A DNA stretch of 64,000 nucleotides, from NCBI GenBank assembly GCA_022791575.1, contig JAAVZI010000064.1:1-64000 (forward strand), read 5' to 3'. Position numbers and translations under genes: made by a program. Positions 49,701 through 57,925 of the stretch are shown here, piece after piece. How positions within the stretch are numbered: position 1 is the stretch's first letter; each line of letters begins with the position of its first letter. Below the pieces are notes generated by a model. It ran no database searches and was not told the origin of the DNA. It was given only the letters and a program-made list of their open reading frames with translations. This DNA is from Lachnospiraceae bacterium (GTDB lineage Bacteria; Bacillota; Clostridia; Lachnospirales; Lachnospiraceae).

Positions 49701-49805
49701 GAAAAACCAAATGATGTTATCATTGATGCCAAGGAAGAAGATGGCAAGAAATTTTATTATGTAAAATTACCGATTTTTGAAGTAGAAAGGGGTTACAATA
49801 AATGA
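43758..49805 (+). CDS. Giant protein with two GHKL-ATPase-like regions and a split PRTase-like domain
   Basis: 2015 residues, AT-rich codons, no membrane segment. Residues 218-268 form a charged coiled coil. Residues about 340-525 look like a divergent histidine-kinase-type ATPase: N box 'LIQLLENLHHSSSKKG', then 'YEFRILDYSKES', then 'HHYGLQIFSAIVSNNEGY', and the end 'PGTEYVILLP'. Residues 771-851 ('MRIGSKLHINEFYEAEL', then a 'LMFVGYETYSELL' strand) resemble the first half of an orotate-PRTase-like domain. About 1093-1195 give the second half, with the PRPP-loop-like VDDNIITGNTF. In between is a CKLC pair. Near the C-terminus (1905-1978) a second ATPase-like region has 'IIELIHSAIKYSDD' and 'GISLAVIKELVDKF'. 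GGGGAGG precedes the ATG. Domain calls are by eye; function unknown. Confidence 0.7.
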   Translation: MKIYKWYVIICIKNNGENLIKTWNQIAELKKINHPNYTSIDISNFYYYDNHFSAQAMGNGRLISNIKEKMDKHKLICLKDAHLETITQDYGICLWIEDCADNDIIEYQYLALLLQNLNNIICYIYPDQAERVYKVYQNISNYFSFFIQTPCRRERIWIERMVKGESGIEMLKTVLSDNSTKVFPIIEFNNANSLSTLKNWTRSYGEFLVQCGKSTIFREMETYKEIQKQIKDLESLIKQAEKKDNSEKAKKCRLQKKIWKDKKDTLDMLCKSSQDSQLLCNCIDWFTGTPKNVSKKWIEKYRSLFWQKEVQSMLKEMPLLAFYLLCIRLYFWEGKNELQNELQIEDIQLAIVNIGELTEGLIQLLENLHHSSSKKGLFSLRIHQQKGNGSYLYHNYPEYCRENQADYNYEFRILDYSKESIVESFRKKRECADALENFGVRSFFEYTDDFWQEYNKKPENIVHHYGLQIFSAIVSNNEGYFHVVSSSKKQVVSSRDFYSNRTYSAADTKMHIPGTEYVILLPMLKNNVPINPSVDADIQYQFDLKRKYYILPYDLSEAIGQSRTLENKGLEEQELKEEQVNYIKGELMEELVNNENDREELVLLLSACNWGGRNIELYCKALILTLMEWKPKNKQGFYVIIQNCSSNDFISITRMFAIFYGKNLLNNEMGRLQLYLSGLDQSEEFLIAGSDISSLLTMARKLTLVRGIQPQCLRSIEFILNKFHINSLPQKEQNLILVPFDILEIPKSSETLFERAVKKVLESDLQKYSFGCKLKSTHMRIGSKLHINEFYEAELLFHNNYYVARFAQLIIRRLEHVKKMNKDIPLMFVGYETYSELLLYEIVTNLNERGYTSSYMIYEQRRKGKFRYYESDAYIKSKEELEFILIVPINSSMTTHSKLRASLMVELDNIRSNFQPKIAVNYALILIRSEEENSPCRGIEERYCISIKDGIIQAKLLPEHEREIRYFVCVNTKWNHPLKCKLCFPKQSMLDEQPLIETNKESIIPVQMLGIQEADILNASETEQYDESEKEKYIIERRENMLRVQKLGKSLIYRHIVRKGNHFMFYFQLEKYFMQNRIEIIDWLIKLKKPKIKGEAIIYDVIVAPLHFSNAGFVAEVNYHLYGNAALVLNFEVEKEFRDNVRTKYSNIIGLYKKLVDMGKEAELRFHFVDDNIITGNTFFRAKSLFTSLLPEYLDQKRMVRVRVFEDVIVILNRMSKANIMNCTMDKNAYHAYVSLDISSMRNHEDACILCKIVSNVRMLRDASSTNIMYEFWDKKIVKHRMIDEEEYQQELAEQHDNSMQKRAYKRMLCTHIFNERLSDLGYMKNNTEQVKQVMLELLKEKANSRQKEEAMEWIISYIKIFSRPFVSFRKSSMEASFRIMLELLEFIVNELILSSSVLKKKQFTNYKGLQEVCRVLRDEKMETGKDTRIYVLILTLMQRLSALGSNYIIRKININKLFTVVNRLNIDQEEWQEFKKRYLSIAKRITGLSSDESKCVYLEYLLLYGEEYIDEETEKAMKKKGLPNNFGLQGDIEFLEILFLENTRVLYDGIHDLAGETDTMIQDNILSEKIQNGYYYDNFKRILSYYQFMTVEDEKVQFKDGKQKVICTLVKLYRMLSEEAEYSKEYDVERFYNDLLDYIEIITGAKDVKLLFFYDLANGYEKKQKKVYKKQKGMEISLEEIDYVPETFQYDTYVVCQKNTNRMLIKYKNYTGRGYSAKERRQMDEVYLELTFAKELTEIEKMIALKCVMVFRNLIVVNLEKHFSNNLMQKWSAEQIFKKNMKLERSSDHTDKDDLEKNLKMISNGMQDWNPEYQKALFYLVINSYIARINVQLLADALPEGENIEYPFAFVYRRQLKALIAAMGQFEKFKIIDENGREEFSRKVLQARIRMYHSEKRIERLSVKKLSIIIIELIHSAIKYSDDQRVYIYREREYLVVRNSFISNKPISMIQQEAHDAYSRKKEGISLAVIKELVDKFYMLEKPNDVIIDAKEEDGKKFYYVKLPIFEVERGYNK

Positions 49806-50401
49806 GCGATTTGTTAAATATTTTTCTGATTGAAGATCAAACGGTTGATGCAGAGAATATCATTTATGCATTACACACAACAATGGGATTGCTAAACAAA
49901 TGGGGGCTTTCTGAACAAATGGGGTTTTCTGAGATTAAACCTGAATGGATCCGCGGAAGCAATTTGTTAAAGAAGCATGGCAGAGAATATTATCATTTTC
50001 AAGAAAAGGATTTCTCTGATATTCTAGAAAAGATAGATGAAATAAAAGAACAGGATTCCCATATTGGCATTTTAATGGATGTTGTATTAACAAAGGAAGA
50101 GCAGGAACAGGTGGATGTCAATGATGTTTCAAAAATCGAGTTTTCAAAACGAATTATTGATCAGTTGGACTCTATATACAATATAAATATATATATTGTT
50201 ACAGGCTTGCGTAATTTTGGTACCCTTGCCTGGGGAATATTCGGACGCGAGCATATGTCAGATCAATATATTCCCAAAGATTTAATTAATGTGTATCCAT
50301 CTTATAAAGCAATTGCCGCTGCACTTTATTGGATGTATCATGGAAAGTACATTCCTGATAAGATTGCATATGAAATTGAGGAACAGGAATTAACATTATA
50401 A
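49802..50401 (+). CDS. Stand-alone receiver-like protein
   Basis: 199 residues. The pattern of a response-regulator receiver is visible: IFLIEDQ with the acidic pair, GILMDVVLT with a candidate phospho-Asp near 92, IYIVTG with the Thr, and DQYIPKDL with the Lys. The loops are longer than usual. No output domain follows. Its ATG overlaps the stop of the giant gene (ATGA), so the proteins are made together. It may be the partner that the ATPase-like regions phosphorylate or bind. Confidence 0.72.
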   Translation: MSDLLNIFLIEDQTVDAENIIYALHTTMGLLNKWGLSEQMGFSEIKPEWIRGSNLLKKHGREYYHFQEKDFSDILEKIDEIKEQDSHIGILMDVVLTKEEQEQVDVNDVSKIEFSKRIIDQLDSIYNINIYIVTGLRNFGTLAWGIFGREHMSDQYIPKDLINVYPSYKAIAAALYWMYHGKYIPDKIAYEIEEQELTL

Positions 50402-50424
50402 TTTTGGGGGGAGGAGGGATAGAG

Positions 50425-51645
50425 ATGTTTTTTGAAAATAATGTTGACATTTGTGTTAAAAAGCAAGAACAAATTAATTATAATCGAGCATATCAAATTA
50501 ATAATGGTTTGCTATATCATTATGCAAAATGCGAAACATTATGGAGCATATTAGAAAGTGACAGTTTTTTTGCCAGAAATATTAGATTTTCTAATGATTC
50601 AAATGAATATATGACTGGTAGGGACACTATTGAACATTTTATAAATGAAGTGGATAATCTGGATCATGAGCAAAAAAATGAAATTTTGCGCCTAATAAGA
50701 GAAAATCCCATGATGTATTTTATGGTCTGTTTTTGCAAGGATGGAGATTTGTTGAGCCAGTGGCGAGGGTATGCCCAAAATGGTGTAAGTATAGGACTTG
50801 ATTTCACAGATGGTATTAGAAATGGGCAGGAACTCAGGGAGCATTTAGAATGGTTTTGCGTATTAAATAATAAAAAATACCAACAGACGCAAAAAACAAA
50901 AAATAAAGCAAGTTCAAAAAATAAGTATTACATTGATAATAAAACTATAAAATTTTTACAGATGCCCTATAAGGTGCAATACATTTCAAAGGAAGATCGT
51001 ATAAAGGGTCAGATTGAAGAAATTCTAAACGAGCTATGGACACAAACAGAGGCGGAAGATCAAGTGAATAAACTGCTGAAATATATTCCTTTTATTAAAG
51101 ATGAAGGATTTAGCGAGGAAGAGGAATACCGGCTAATATTTGATATGGAATTTCTGGGAGAATCAAAAGCTCATAGTAAAGCTGTAAGAAGTAAGAAGAT
51201 GGAATATCTTGATTCAGAATCTATGAAAAAACCTTATATTAATGTTGAGTTTGGTCAGCCGGAAAATAAGATTTCAGATGTGAAAAAAATAAGATTTGGC
51301 AGAGATGCCGTAGCTGTTATGGAAGCAATAAAAAGATCGGATGTATCAAAAAATTTAATATTGGAAAGAAATGATAAGAGAGAGGGAATATGCTTAGGGG
51401 AGGGGAGTAATCAGGAGAAGATATTGGAAATTATAGAAAAATATATAGAATCGCCTGGTATAGAAGAACAAGATAAAATAAAAATTAAAATCTGGTGCGA
51501 TGGACATTTGCCTATTCGTAAGATTGTGGTGGGACCTGGTGAAAAACAACGGGAAATTAAGGAGAGTCTGGAATATTATAAGGATACTGTATATTGGCTC
51601 CGATACATAGATGTTGAAGAATCTAAAATTCCGCTAAGGATCTAA
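50425..51645 (+). CDS. DUF2971 protein, third gene of the cassette
   Basis: 406 residues. The N-terminal half matches the DUF2971 pattern: 'LYHYAKCETLWSILESDS', then 'RFSNDSNEY', 'MVCFCKDGDLLSQWRGY' and 'GVSIGLDF', with 'EEEYRLIF' further on. The His-Tyr...Glu layout recalls ADP-ribosyltransferase-like folds, a speculation. The C-terminal third is unassigned. The start at ATG 50425 follows GGAGGAGGG; it lies 23 bases after the receiver-like gene. It is a candidate effector of the cassette. Confidence 0.78.
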   Translation: MFFENNVDICVKKQEQINYNRAYQINNGLLYHYAKCETLWSILESDSFFARNIRFSNDSNEYMTGRDTIEHFINEVDNLDHEQKNEILRLIRENPMMYFMVCFCKDGDLLSQWRGYAQNGVSIGLDFTDGIRNGQELREHLEWFCVLNNKKYQQTQKTKNKASSKNKYYIDNKTIKFLQMPYKVQYISKEDRIKGQIEEILNELWTQTEAEDQVNKLLKYIPFIKDEGFSEEEEYRLIFDMEFLGESKAHSKAVRSKKMEYLDSESMKKPYINVEFGQPENKISDVKKIRFGRDAVAVMEAIKRSDVSKNLILERNDKREGICLGEGSNQEKILEIIEKYIESPGIEEQDKIKIKIWCDGHLPIRKIVVGPGEKQREIKESLEYYKDTVYWLRYIDVEESKIPLRI

Positions 51646-51727
51646 AAATTTTATTAAAAGAAGTAATATTATACAACACTAACAGCCATTGCTTGAATTC
51701 TAGAATAGAATTGTTGAAAGTGGAAAA

Positions 51728-51838
51728 CTATCTTTTTTGAAAAGAAGGTTCAATACCACCAGTGGTTTTAATGATTGTGGCAACGAGGAAAGATTTGTGA
51801 ACATCGACACCACAACAGGTTTGAAAAGTAACTTTCAT
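51728..51838 (-). mobile_element. N-terminal fragment of an IS110-family transposase
   Basis: 36 codons reading MKVTFQTCCGVDVHKSFLVA... then stop. 'CGVDVHK' with 'VATI' and 'GGIEPSFQKR' is the RuvC-like start of IS110/IS1111 transposases. The rest of the gene is absent. The left flank (to 52024) could be the non-coding end that carries the bridge RNA in intact elements. Confidence 0.65.
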
Positions 51839-52153
51839 AAGTAATAGCCCTTTCGTATAAGATAAGAAGCCATTGATTGAACTGCCACACAATGAAACTA
51901 AGGCGCTTAAAATTTCGTAGTGTACGAAATCGTAATACCACTCATTTGTGCTTGAAAGGGCAGAACTTACACTCATTTTTATGCTGTCTAAAACGAAGAA
52001 ATTTTTTATAACTTTTCCTACCATGTTTTATAGTATAGCTTCTTGGAAATTATTATATATCACACAAAGTAGAGGTTAGAAAACTTTCATTACTATTTGT
52101 GCCGCCAACTGAAAGGCGGCGGAATGGAGATATTTATGGCGCGATAGAGAAAA

Positions 52154-52830
52154 ATGACACAGGAGTACAGAGCATTCATTAACAGCTTACTGGAGCATTA
52201 CAAGCCTAGTGATGTACAAGACGTCCAGAAAATGCTCAAGGACCTGCTCATAGATATGTCATTGTTTTCATGGATGCTGTCCATGTACGAGAAGACAACC
52301 GCATTGTAAAAAAGCGGTGTATGTCGCTAATGGTGTGAGATTAAACGGTTGACGGGAAGTTCTGGGTATGTGGATGGGAGAAATGAAAGTGCAAAATACT
52401 GGCGTGGAGTCCTGAACGAGATAAAAACTGTGGCATAGAAGATGTTATGATTGTCTCAATGGATGACCTGGCTGGATTTGGAGATGCGGTCCATGTGGTA
52501 TTTCCACGGCTGAAATTCAACGCTGCATTGTGCACCAGATAAGGTATTGCACTAAGCTTATTTCATACAAGGATCTGAAATAATTTATGGCAGAACTGAT
52601 CTATACAACAACTCCATTGAGAACTTCAATCAGCAGATGTGCAAGGTGACCAAATTAAGGACAGTCTTCCCCATAGATAATACCCTGTTCTAAATGCTGT
52701 ATCTGGCAATGATGGATGCCACCCAAAATGGAAGAGAAATTCTAGGATGGGGGCAGATATTGGATCAGATTTGCATCTATTTTAGAGAACGATGCCAGCT
52801 AGAAGATTTTTTAGTCACAGAAGTAATGCC
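52154..52830 (+). pseudogene. IS256-family transposase pseudogene
   Basis: Pieces in several frames match the Mutator-type transposase: 'TQEYRAFINSLLEHYKPSD' at the head, 'VFMDAVHVREDNRIVKKAVYVA' parts and 'EVLGMWMGE' in the catalytic core, 'RCIVHQIRYC' in the middle, and 'NSIENFNQQMCKVTK', 'LYLAMMDATQNGR', 'QILDQICIYF' at the end. Internal stops and deletions make it inactive. Confidence 0.8.
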
Positions 52831-53163
52831 ATGTAAAGGGGAAATAAACGCTCATATTTAACAGGTGCCCTTGACATGCCCTGAGCTCCGTGTTAAAAAT
52901 AGAACAAGGGCTGAACAGAAGAATCTGCTATTCAACCCTAAGCCATCATAAAAATCACATTTTATAACCCATATTAGTATTATTAAACCAAGAAGTCTAT
53001 ACAAAATAATTTACACTATCCAATCAAAAGATTCTTTCTGGATTTATGTACATATAGAGTGAGGGCATCGCTCTATCATCTAATTTGATTATTTTGTGCC
53101 CCACCCGTTGTACGACTATTCTTATAAATCCCCCTAACTCGTCCCCAATAAACAACTCTTTTC

Positions 53164-53808
53164 TCAACTACACATATTCTGCAACGTATAGACCTCATCC
53201 GACTGCTGTGCCACCTCTGGCGAATGGGTCACCAGAATCACACATTTCCCCTGCTGCGCCAGCTTCTTTAAAATCCCCAGAATCTCATTCTGTGTCTCCT
53301 GGTCCAGATTTCCCGTAGGCTCATCCGCCAGAATCAAATCCGGCTCATACGAGAGTGCACGCGCAATGGCGACGCGCTGCTGCTGTCCGCCAGACAGTTT
53401 CAGTACCCGACGGTCAGCTTCACTGCGGCTTAACCCCACCTCCTCCAGCAGTTCGTACGCCCGCCGTTTTTTATTCGGATACTTTTTCCCGGAAATGTCC
53501 ATCGACAGCAATACATTTTCCAGCGCCGTAAAACGGGTCAGCAGATTAAAATTCTGAAATACCACGCCCACATACCGGCTGCGGAATTGATAAGGGTTGA
53601 TTTTCTTCAGATTCCGCTCCTGATAGTAAATGCTGCCGGAACTTGGCAGCGACAGGCCGGAGAGCAGCGACAGCAGCGTCGTCTTGCCCGCGCCTGACCT
53701 GCCGATAATCGAATAAATCTTTCCATTTTCAAAGGTATAAGAAATACGGTCCAAAACCTGAGTTTTCCCATAGGAAAAGCAGACATTTTCCAATTTTAAT
53801 AATTCCAT
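53164..53808 (-). CDS. ABC transporter ATPase, MacB/LolD type
   Basis: 214 residues, ATPase only. Walker [11 protein letters not shown]-loop in VVFQNFN, signature [13 protein letters not shown], Walker [13 protein letters not shown]. It energises the FtsX-like permease encoded 13 bases upstream on the same strand. AAGGAG precedes the ATG. The substrate could be an antimicrobial peptide or a lipoprotein. Confidence 0.92.
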   Translation of the reverse strand: MELLKLENVCFSYGKTQVLDRISYTFENGKIYSIIGRSGAGKTTLLSLLSGLSLPSSGSIYYQERNLKKINPYQFRSRYVGVVFQNFNLLTRFTALENVLLSMDISGKKYPNKKRRAYELLEEVGLSRSEADRRVLKLSGGQQQRVAIARALSYEPDLILADEPTGNLDQETQNEILGILKKLAQQGKCVILVTHSPEVAQQSDEVYTLQNMCS

Positions 53809-53821
53809 AGCTTACTCCTTC

Positions 53822-55531
53822 CTAATCTCTGTTTGCCAGAATTTTAAGCGGTTGATAGCGCATAATAAAGATAATCGAAGCCGTGCTGGCCAGCAGCGCC
53901 AGCCCTAAGCCAATGCCGAGCAGCTGCAGCAGCACCGTAAGGTCCATAGCTGAATCCACCTGGCTGATATACTGCCCGGCGCGGTCCGAAAAATGATCCG
54001 CCGCGGAACTTGGCGCTGCCTGCGGCTTTCGCTCCGCCTGCTGGCCGGGAGCGCCGCCAATGCTGCGCCCAAACGCCTGCGAATTCGTTTCCTCTTCCGT
54101 TTGCTGCGCCTCCACCTGCGACTCCAGCAGCGAATTAGTGACCGGCAGAGAAGCCGCGCCGCCTGCGGCCGCGCCCAGGACAATGGCCAGCAGCGTAACC
54201 AGAAGCGTTTCAACCAGAAACTGCAGTGAAACCTTATATTTTCTCATGCCGATGGCCGTCAGCACACCGACCTCATATTTGCGCTCCCGCACACTGAAGA
54301 TATTGAGCACAATCAAAATCACCGCGCCGATGCCCAGCACAACCAGCAGAAAATAAAGCGCCATTTGATTGAGATGTTCCAGAGGAAGCAGACTTTCCTC
54401 ATAGGCGCTGACGTCGGACGACGTAATCGTGTAGGCCTCGGAAAGCCCCAGCTCATAGGCTTCGCTGGTAAATGTCTCATAATCCTCAACGGTGGCAAAC
54501 GAGTATGTGCCGGCAGTCTGTCCCGGCAGGGCCGTCGTCGTTTCAGAGCCGCTTTGCTCGTCAGTTTCCGTAACCGCCACGGACTGCGAAGCGTCAAGGA
54601 TGGAGCGCAGAGCCGGATAGCTTAAGTAAATCTGGTTGGCCGGGTCCGTCGACGTAGAAAATCCTCCCATACGCCCGCCGCTTGTCACCGTAGACTGGCT
54701 GTTATGGTAAATGCCCACCACGGTAAGTGTATAACTTTCCTCCTCCTGATTGGGGTTGGTAATGGTAATCGCGCAATTGCTGGCCAGGTCAATGTTATTA
54801 TACAAGGCCAATTCGTCCGAAATGACGCACTGATATTCCTCCGTCCCCTCCGCAAACATTTGTCCCTCAGTAACCGTGCAGACGCCATTAAAAAAATCCG
54901 TCATTGCCCGGTCGCTGCTGTAGCCGGTCAGGGTAAATTCCCCCTGCGTCCCCATTGTGCCTTTGCGGAAGCCGCCTTTGCTCTTTTCCTCTGCAGGCGC
55001 TTGCGGCAGCTCCGCGCCCCGCTGCTCCGTCATGCGCCCGTTTGGGGAAGTGGGCTGTGTCTCTGCGGCATTGGCCGTGCTGCCTGCTTCGCTGTCCGAA
55101 GCGTCGTCCTCGTCTTCCTCCTCCGATTCGGTAGTTTCCACCGGTTCAAAAGAATCAGAACCATTGACCGAGGCGGTCAGGCTGTAGTCAAACGACTGGA
55201 CGGTGGAAGCCTCAGCATAGGTCAATAGTTCTTCAATTGTCAGAGCCTGCGTCTGCTGGAAATTCTCACGAAAACCGGAACGGTCGAACGTCTGTTCTCG
55301 TCCAGCCGCGGCATTTTTTTGTACCGATTGCATCATCTGTTCACGGTCAATGGAGATCTGGGCTGTGATCTGAAGAGCTGCGCTGGCCTCCTCCTTGGCC
55401 TGGTCCGAAGCCCGGCGGATCGAGAGGCCAAGGCAGGCGGAAACTGCGATGACAAAGACAATGATACCGATTAAAGAATTGCGCCCCTTGGAGCGGGACA
55501 GGTTTTTCAAAGCATTTTTAACAATATACAT
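53822..55531 (-). CDS. FtsX/MacB-like ABC permease
   Basis: 569 residues. One helix near residue 20-42, then a long extracytoplasmic region, then three helices in the C-terminal 200 residues, the FtsX topology. Two unusual low-complexity inserts are present: an acidic Ser/Glu/Asp stretch around 135-180 and a Gln/Ala-rich stretch around 470-520 in a loop between helices. AAGGAGG precedes the ATG. It forms an operon with the ATPase gene that follows on the minus strand. Confidence 0.87.
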   Translation of the reverse strand: MYIVKNALKNLSRSKGRNSLIGIIVFVIAVSACLGLSIRRASDQAKEEASAALQITAQISIDREQMMQSVQKNAAAGREQTFDRSGFRENFQQTQALTIEELLTYAEASTVQSFDYSLTASVNGSDSFEPVETTESEEEDEDDASDSEAGSTANAAETQPTSPNGRMTEQRGAELPQAPAEEKSKGGFRKGTMGTQGEFTLTGYSSDRAMTDFFNGVCTVTEGQMFAEGTEEYQCVISDELALYNNIDLASNCAITITNPNQEEESYTLTVVGIYHNSQSTVTSGGRMGGFSTSTDPANQIYLSYPALRSILDASQSVAVTETDEQSGSETTTALPGQTAGTYSFATVEDYETFTSEAYELGLSEAYTITSSDVSAYEESLLPLEHLNQMALYFLLVVLGIGAVILIVLNIFSVRERKYEVGVLTAIGMRKYKVSLQFLVETLLVTLLAIVLGAAAGGAASLPVTNSLLESQVEAQQTEEETNSQAFGRSIGGAPGQQAERKPQAAPSSAADHFSDRAGQYISQVDSAMDLTVLLQLLGIGLGLALLASTASIIFIMRYQPLKILANRD

Positions 55532-56047
55532 GGGTTGCCTCCTTCTATTTTTGCGGAATCAAGTTTGTAACAGGATTGCGCAGTGGTGTGGTTGAGCAAA
55601 CTTGCTAGAACCTATCATAAACGGAGCATATGATTGGAACTTGTTTTAAAAGTGAAAACGACCCGAAAGAGAAGTGATGGATTTGTGAAGCTGCTTTTTA
55701 GCAAGCTCTTTCAGCCAGACATGCAGCGCTCAGATGAGTTCGAAAGAGTTGACTATTTTCAGAAGTATGCTATGATACTATTAGAAATAAAATGCCGTTA
55801 CAACAGGTGACAGCTGCATACATTTATGCTTCCAAGCAGGAACGGGAGCAGATGAATAAAAAACCACATGATCGGCAATCGTTTCAAGTATAAGAAATGA
55901 AAAACGATAAATCATACGCCGGCGGTTCCATATCGACGAAGCAATCATATGGAACAAAACATGGCAATCAACCGTTTTCGATTTTAGAAATGAATACGAA
56001 GAACTAGGGTAACTATCATACCACACAAACCAGGATGGTGAATCATC
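55532..56047. other. Divergent control region between two ABC modules
   Basis: Contains a promoter-like pair at 55749-55776 (TTGACT, 16 bases, TATGAT) pointing toward the response-regulator gene. The rest contains no gene that I can support. Confidence 0.5.
55749..55776 (+). promoter_or_regulatory. Promoter toward the response-regulator module
   Basis: TTGACT at 55749-55754, TATGAT at 55771-55776, spacer 16. About 270 bases before the start codon, leaving a long leader. Confidence 0.45.
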
Positions 56048-56710
56048 ATGAAAAAAATCCTAATCATAGAAGACGACCCCTATATCGGCACGCTGCTCGA
56101 AGAAGCGCTGAGCAAAGAAAACTACCTCGTATCCCGCGCCTATTCCGGCACCGAAGCCCTGCTGGTATTATCCGGCGCCAAACCAGATGTAATCCTGCTC
56201 GACCTAATGCTTCCAGGCCTAAGCGGCGAAGAACTTCTCCCCAAGCTCCAAGGAATTCCAGTTATCATCGTAAGCGCCAAAGTCGATATCGACCAGAAAG
56301 TAGACCTATTGCTGGGCGGTGCAGCCGATTATATCACCAAGCCATTCAGCACCAAAGAGCTTTTAGCCAGAATTGCCGTACAGCTGCGCCGGGCCGCCGC
56401 CATACCTGCCGATACCGCCTTAACCTTTGACGAAATCACCCTTCGCCCCGATACCCACACAGCAACCATCAACGCCAGCGAAGTCCATCTTACACGGACC
56501 GAATGCGCCATCCTCAAGCTTCTCATGCAGAATCCCACCCAGGTTCTGACCAAGTCTCTGCTGTTAGACCGCCTCAGCGAAGAAACTCCCGACTGCACAG
56601 AAAGCTCCCTGAAAATGCATATCAGCAACCTGCGCAGAAAACTCCGTGAATGTAACAACAAAGATTACATCGAAGCAGTCTGGGGGATCGGCTTTAAACT
56701 GCGCGTATAG
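56048..56710 (+). CDS. OmpR-family response regulator
   Basis: 220 residues. Receiver with DD at 9-10, phospho-Asp in LLDLMLPGL and Lys in ITKPFS. A winged helix follows ('LTRTECAILKLLMQNP', 'SSLKMHISNLRRKL', ending 'VWGIGFKL'). It is followed by an ABC transporter and a kinase gene, the plan of a peptide-antibiotic sensing module. Confidence 0.92.
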   Translation: MKKILIIEDDPYIGTLLEEALSKENYLVSRAYSGTEALLVLSGAKPDVILLDLMLPGLSGEELLPKLQGIPVIIVSAKVDIDQKVDLLLGGAADYITKPFSTKELLARIAVQLRRAAAIPADTALTFDEITLRPDTHTATINASEVHLTRTECAILKLLMQNPTQVLTKSLLLDRLSEETPDCTESSLKMHISNLRRKLRECNNKDYIEAVWGIGFKLRV

Positions 56711-57010
56711 TAATCGAACCATGCCAAATAAATTCTATAACTGCGAAATTAACTTCTCACAGTGAAATAAGAATCTCTCATTTGCCCTGCGCAGATTAGC
56801 TCCTTGCGCCCCTCTGATTGCCGGAGATGTCACAAAACCGAAACCTTTGCCTAGAATCGTCGTCTTAATTCAGTCTTTTTACAAAACGCATCACCAAGGA
56901 ACTGTTTCGCAATGATCGAAAAATCTTTACGCTTTCTTTACGCTTTTCTTTACCGGTTTCTTTACATTCATCTGGTAATCTGTCAGTATCAAAATAAGGA
57001 GGCTGATTCT

Positions 57011-57925
57011 ATGGAATATGTTCTTAGAACCGAGGCACTAAGTAAACACTACAAACAATTCAAAGCGCTGAACGCCGTCACCATGCATATCCCCAAAGGG
57101 GCGATTTATGGCTTTGTCGGCAAAAATGGCGCCGGTAAGACCACACTGATCCGGCTAATCTGCGGCCTGCAGGCGCCGTCCGCCGGCACCTATACACTCT
57201 ACGGAACCAAACACACCGAACCAGACATCACCAAATCCCGCCGGCGCATGGGCGCAGTGGTGGAAACGCCGTCCATTTACCTGGACATGACAGCCGAAGA
57301 CAACTTAAAACAGCAGTACCGCGTACTTGGACTGCCGTCCTTTGACGGGCTGTCCAACCTGCTGAAGCTGGTGGGCCTCGAAGATAGCGGCAAAAAGAAA
57401 GCAAAACATTTCTCCCTTGGTATGCGCCAAAGGCTGGGAATCGCCATTGCACTGGCCGGAAGCCCCGATTTTCTCGTACTTGACGAGCCCGTTAACGGAC
57501 TGGACCCGCAGGGAATCATAGAGATTCGGGAACTGATTCTAAAGTTGAACCGTGAGCAGCAGGTCACCGTTTTGATTTCCAGCCATATTCTCGACGAGCT
57601 TTCCCGGCTGGCCACACATTACGGCTTTATCGACCAGGGTCGTCTGCTGCGGGAAATCCGTGCCGACGAGCTGGAGGCCGCCTGCCGCAAATGCGTGCGC
57701 GTCGAAGTGAGCGATACGAGGGCGCTGGCCCGCGTGCTGGACGCCATGCAGATTGAATATAAAATCCTCACGCCCACGACTGCGGATCTGTACGCCAAAG
57801 TCCATGTCTCCCAGCTGACAGCCCGGCTGGCCGAAGAACACTGCGAAGTCCTCTCCATGCAAGAGCATGATGAAACGCTCGAAAGCTACTTTATGAGCCT
57901 GGTAGGAGGTGGAGAATATGCGTAA
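57011..57925 (+). CDS. ABC transporter ATPase, BcrA/lantibiotic-immunity type
   Basis: 304 residues. Walker A GKNGAGKTT, signature FSLGMRQRLGIA, Walker B FLVLDEPVNGLDP, with a C-terminal extension of about 85 residues as in BcrA/LanF proteins. The open frame begins at 56912, but AAGGAGG lies just before ATG 57011 and the fold begins there. Its stop overlaps the next start. It powers the permease encoded next; the likely role is removal of peptide antibiotics from the membrane. Confidence 0.9.
   Translation: MEYVLRTEALSKHYKQFKALNAVTMHIPKGAIYGFVGKNGAGKTTLIRLICGLQAPSAGTYTLYGTKHTEPDITKSRRRMGAVVETPSIYLDMTAEDNLKQQYRVLGLPSFDGLSNLLKLVGLEDSGKKKAKHFSLGMRQRLGIAIALAGSPDFLVLDEPVNGLDPQGIIEIRELILKLNREQQVTVLISSHILDELSRLATHYGFIDQGRLLREIRADELEAACRKCVRVEVSDTRALARVLDAMQIEYKILTPTTADLYAKVHVSQLTARLAEEHCEVLSMQEHDETLESYFMSLVGGGEYA

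Larger units (their letters stand above)
51646..53163. other. Transposase graveyard downstream of the cassette
   Basis: No intact gene. It contains an IS110-type fragment and an IS256-type wreck (listed separately), followed by about 300 bases of plain AT-rich DNA up to the ABC genes. Confidence 0.7.

Noticed and set aside
54704-55228. 174-codon plus-strand frame opposite the permease
   Set aside because: No ribosome binding site, and it lies on GC-rich codons of the clear permease gene.
55793-55893. 33-codon frame in the divergent control region
   Set aside because: No ribosome binding site and no recognisable product.
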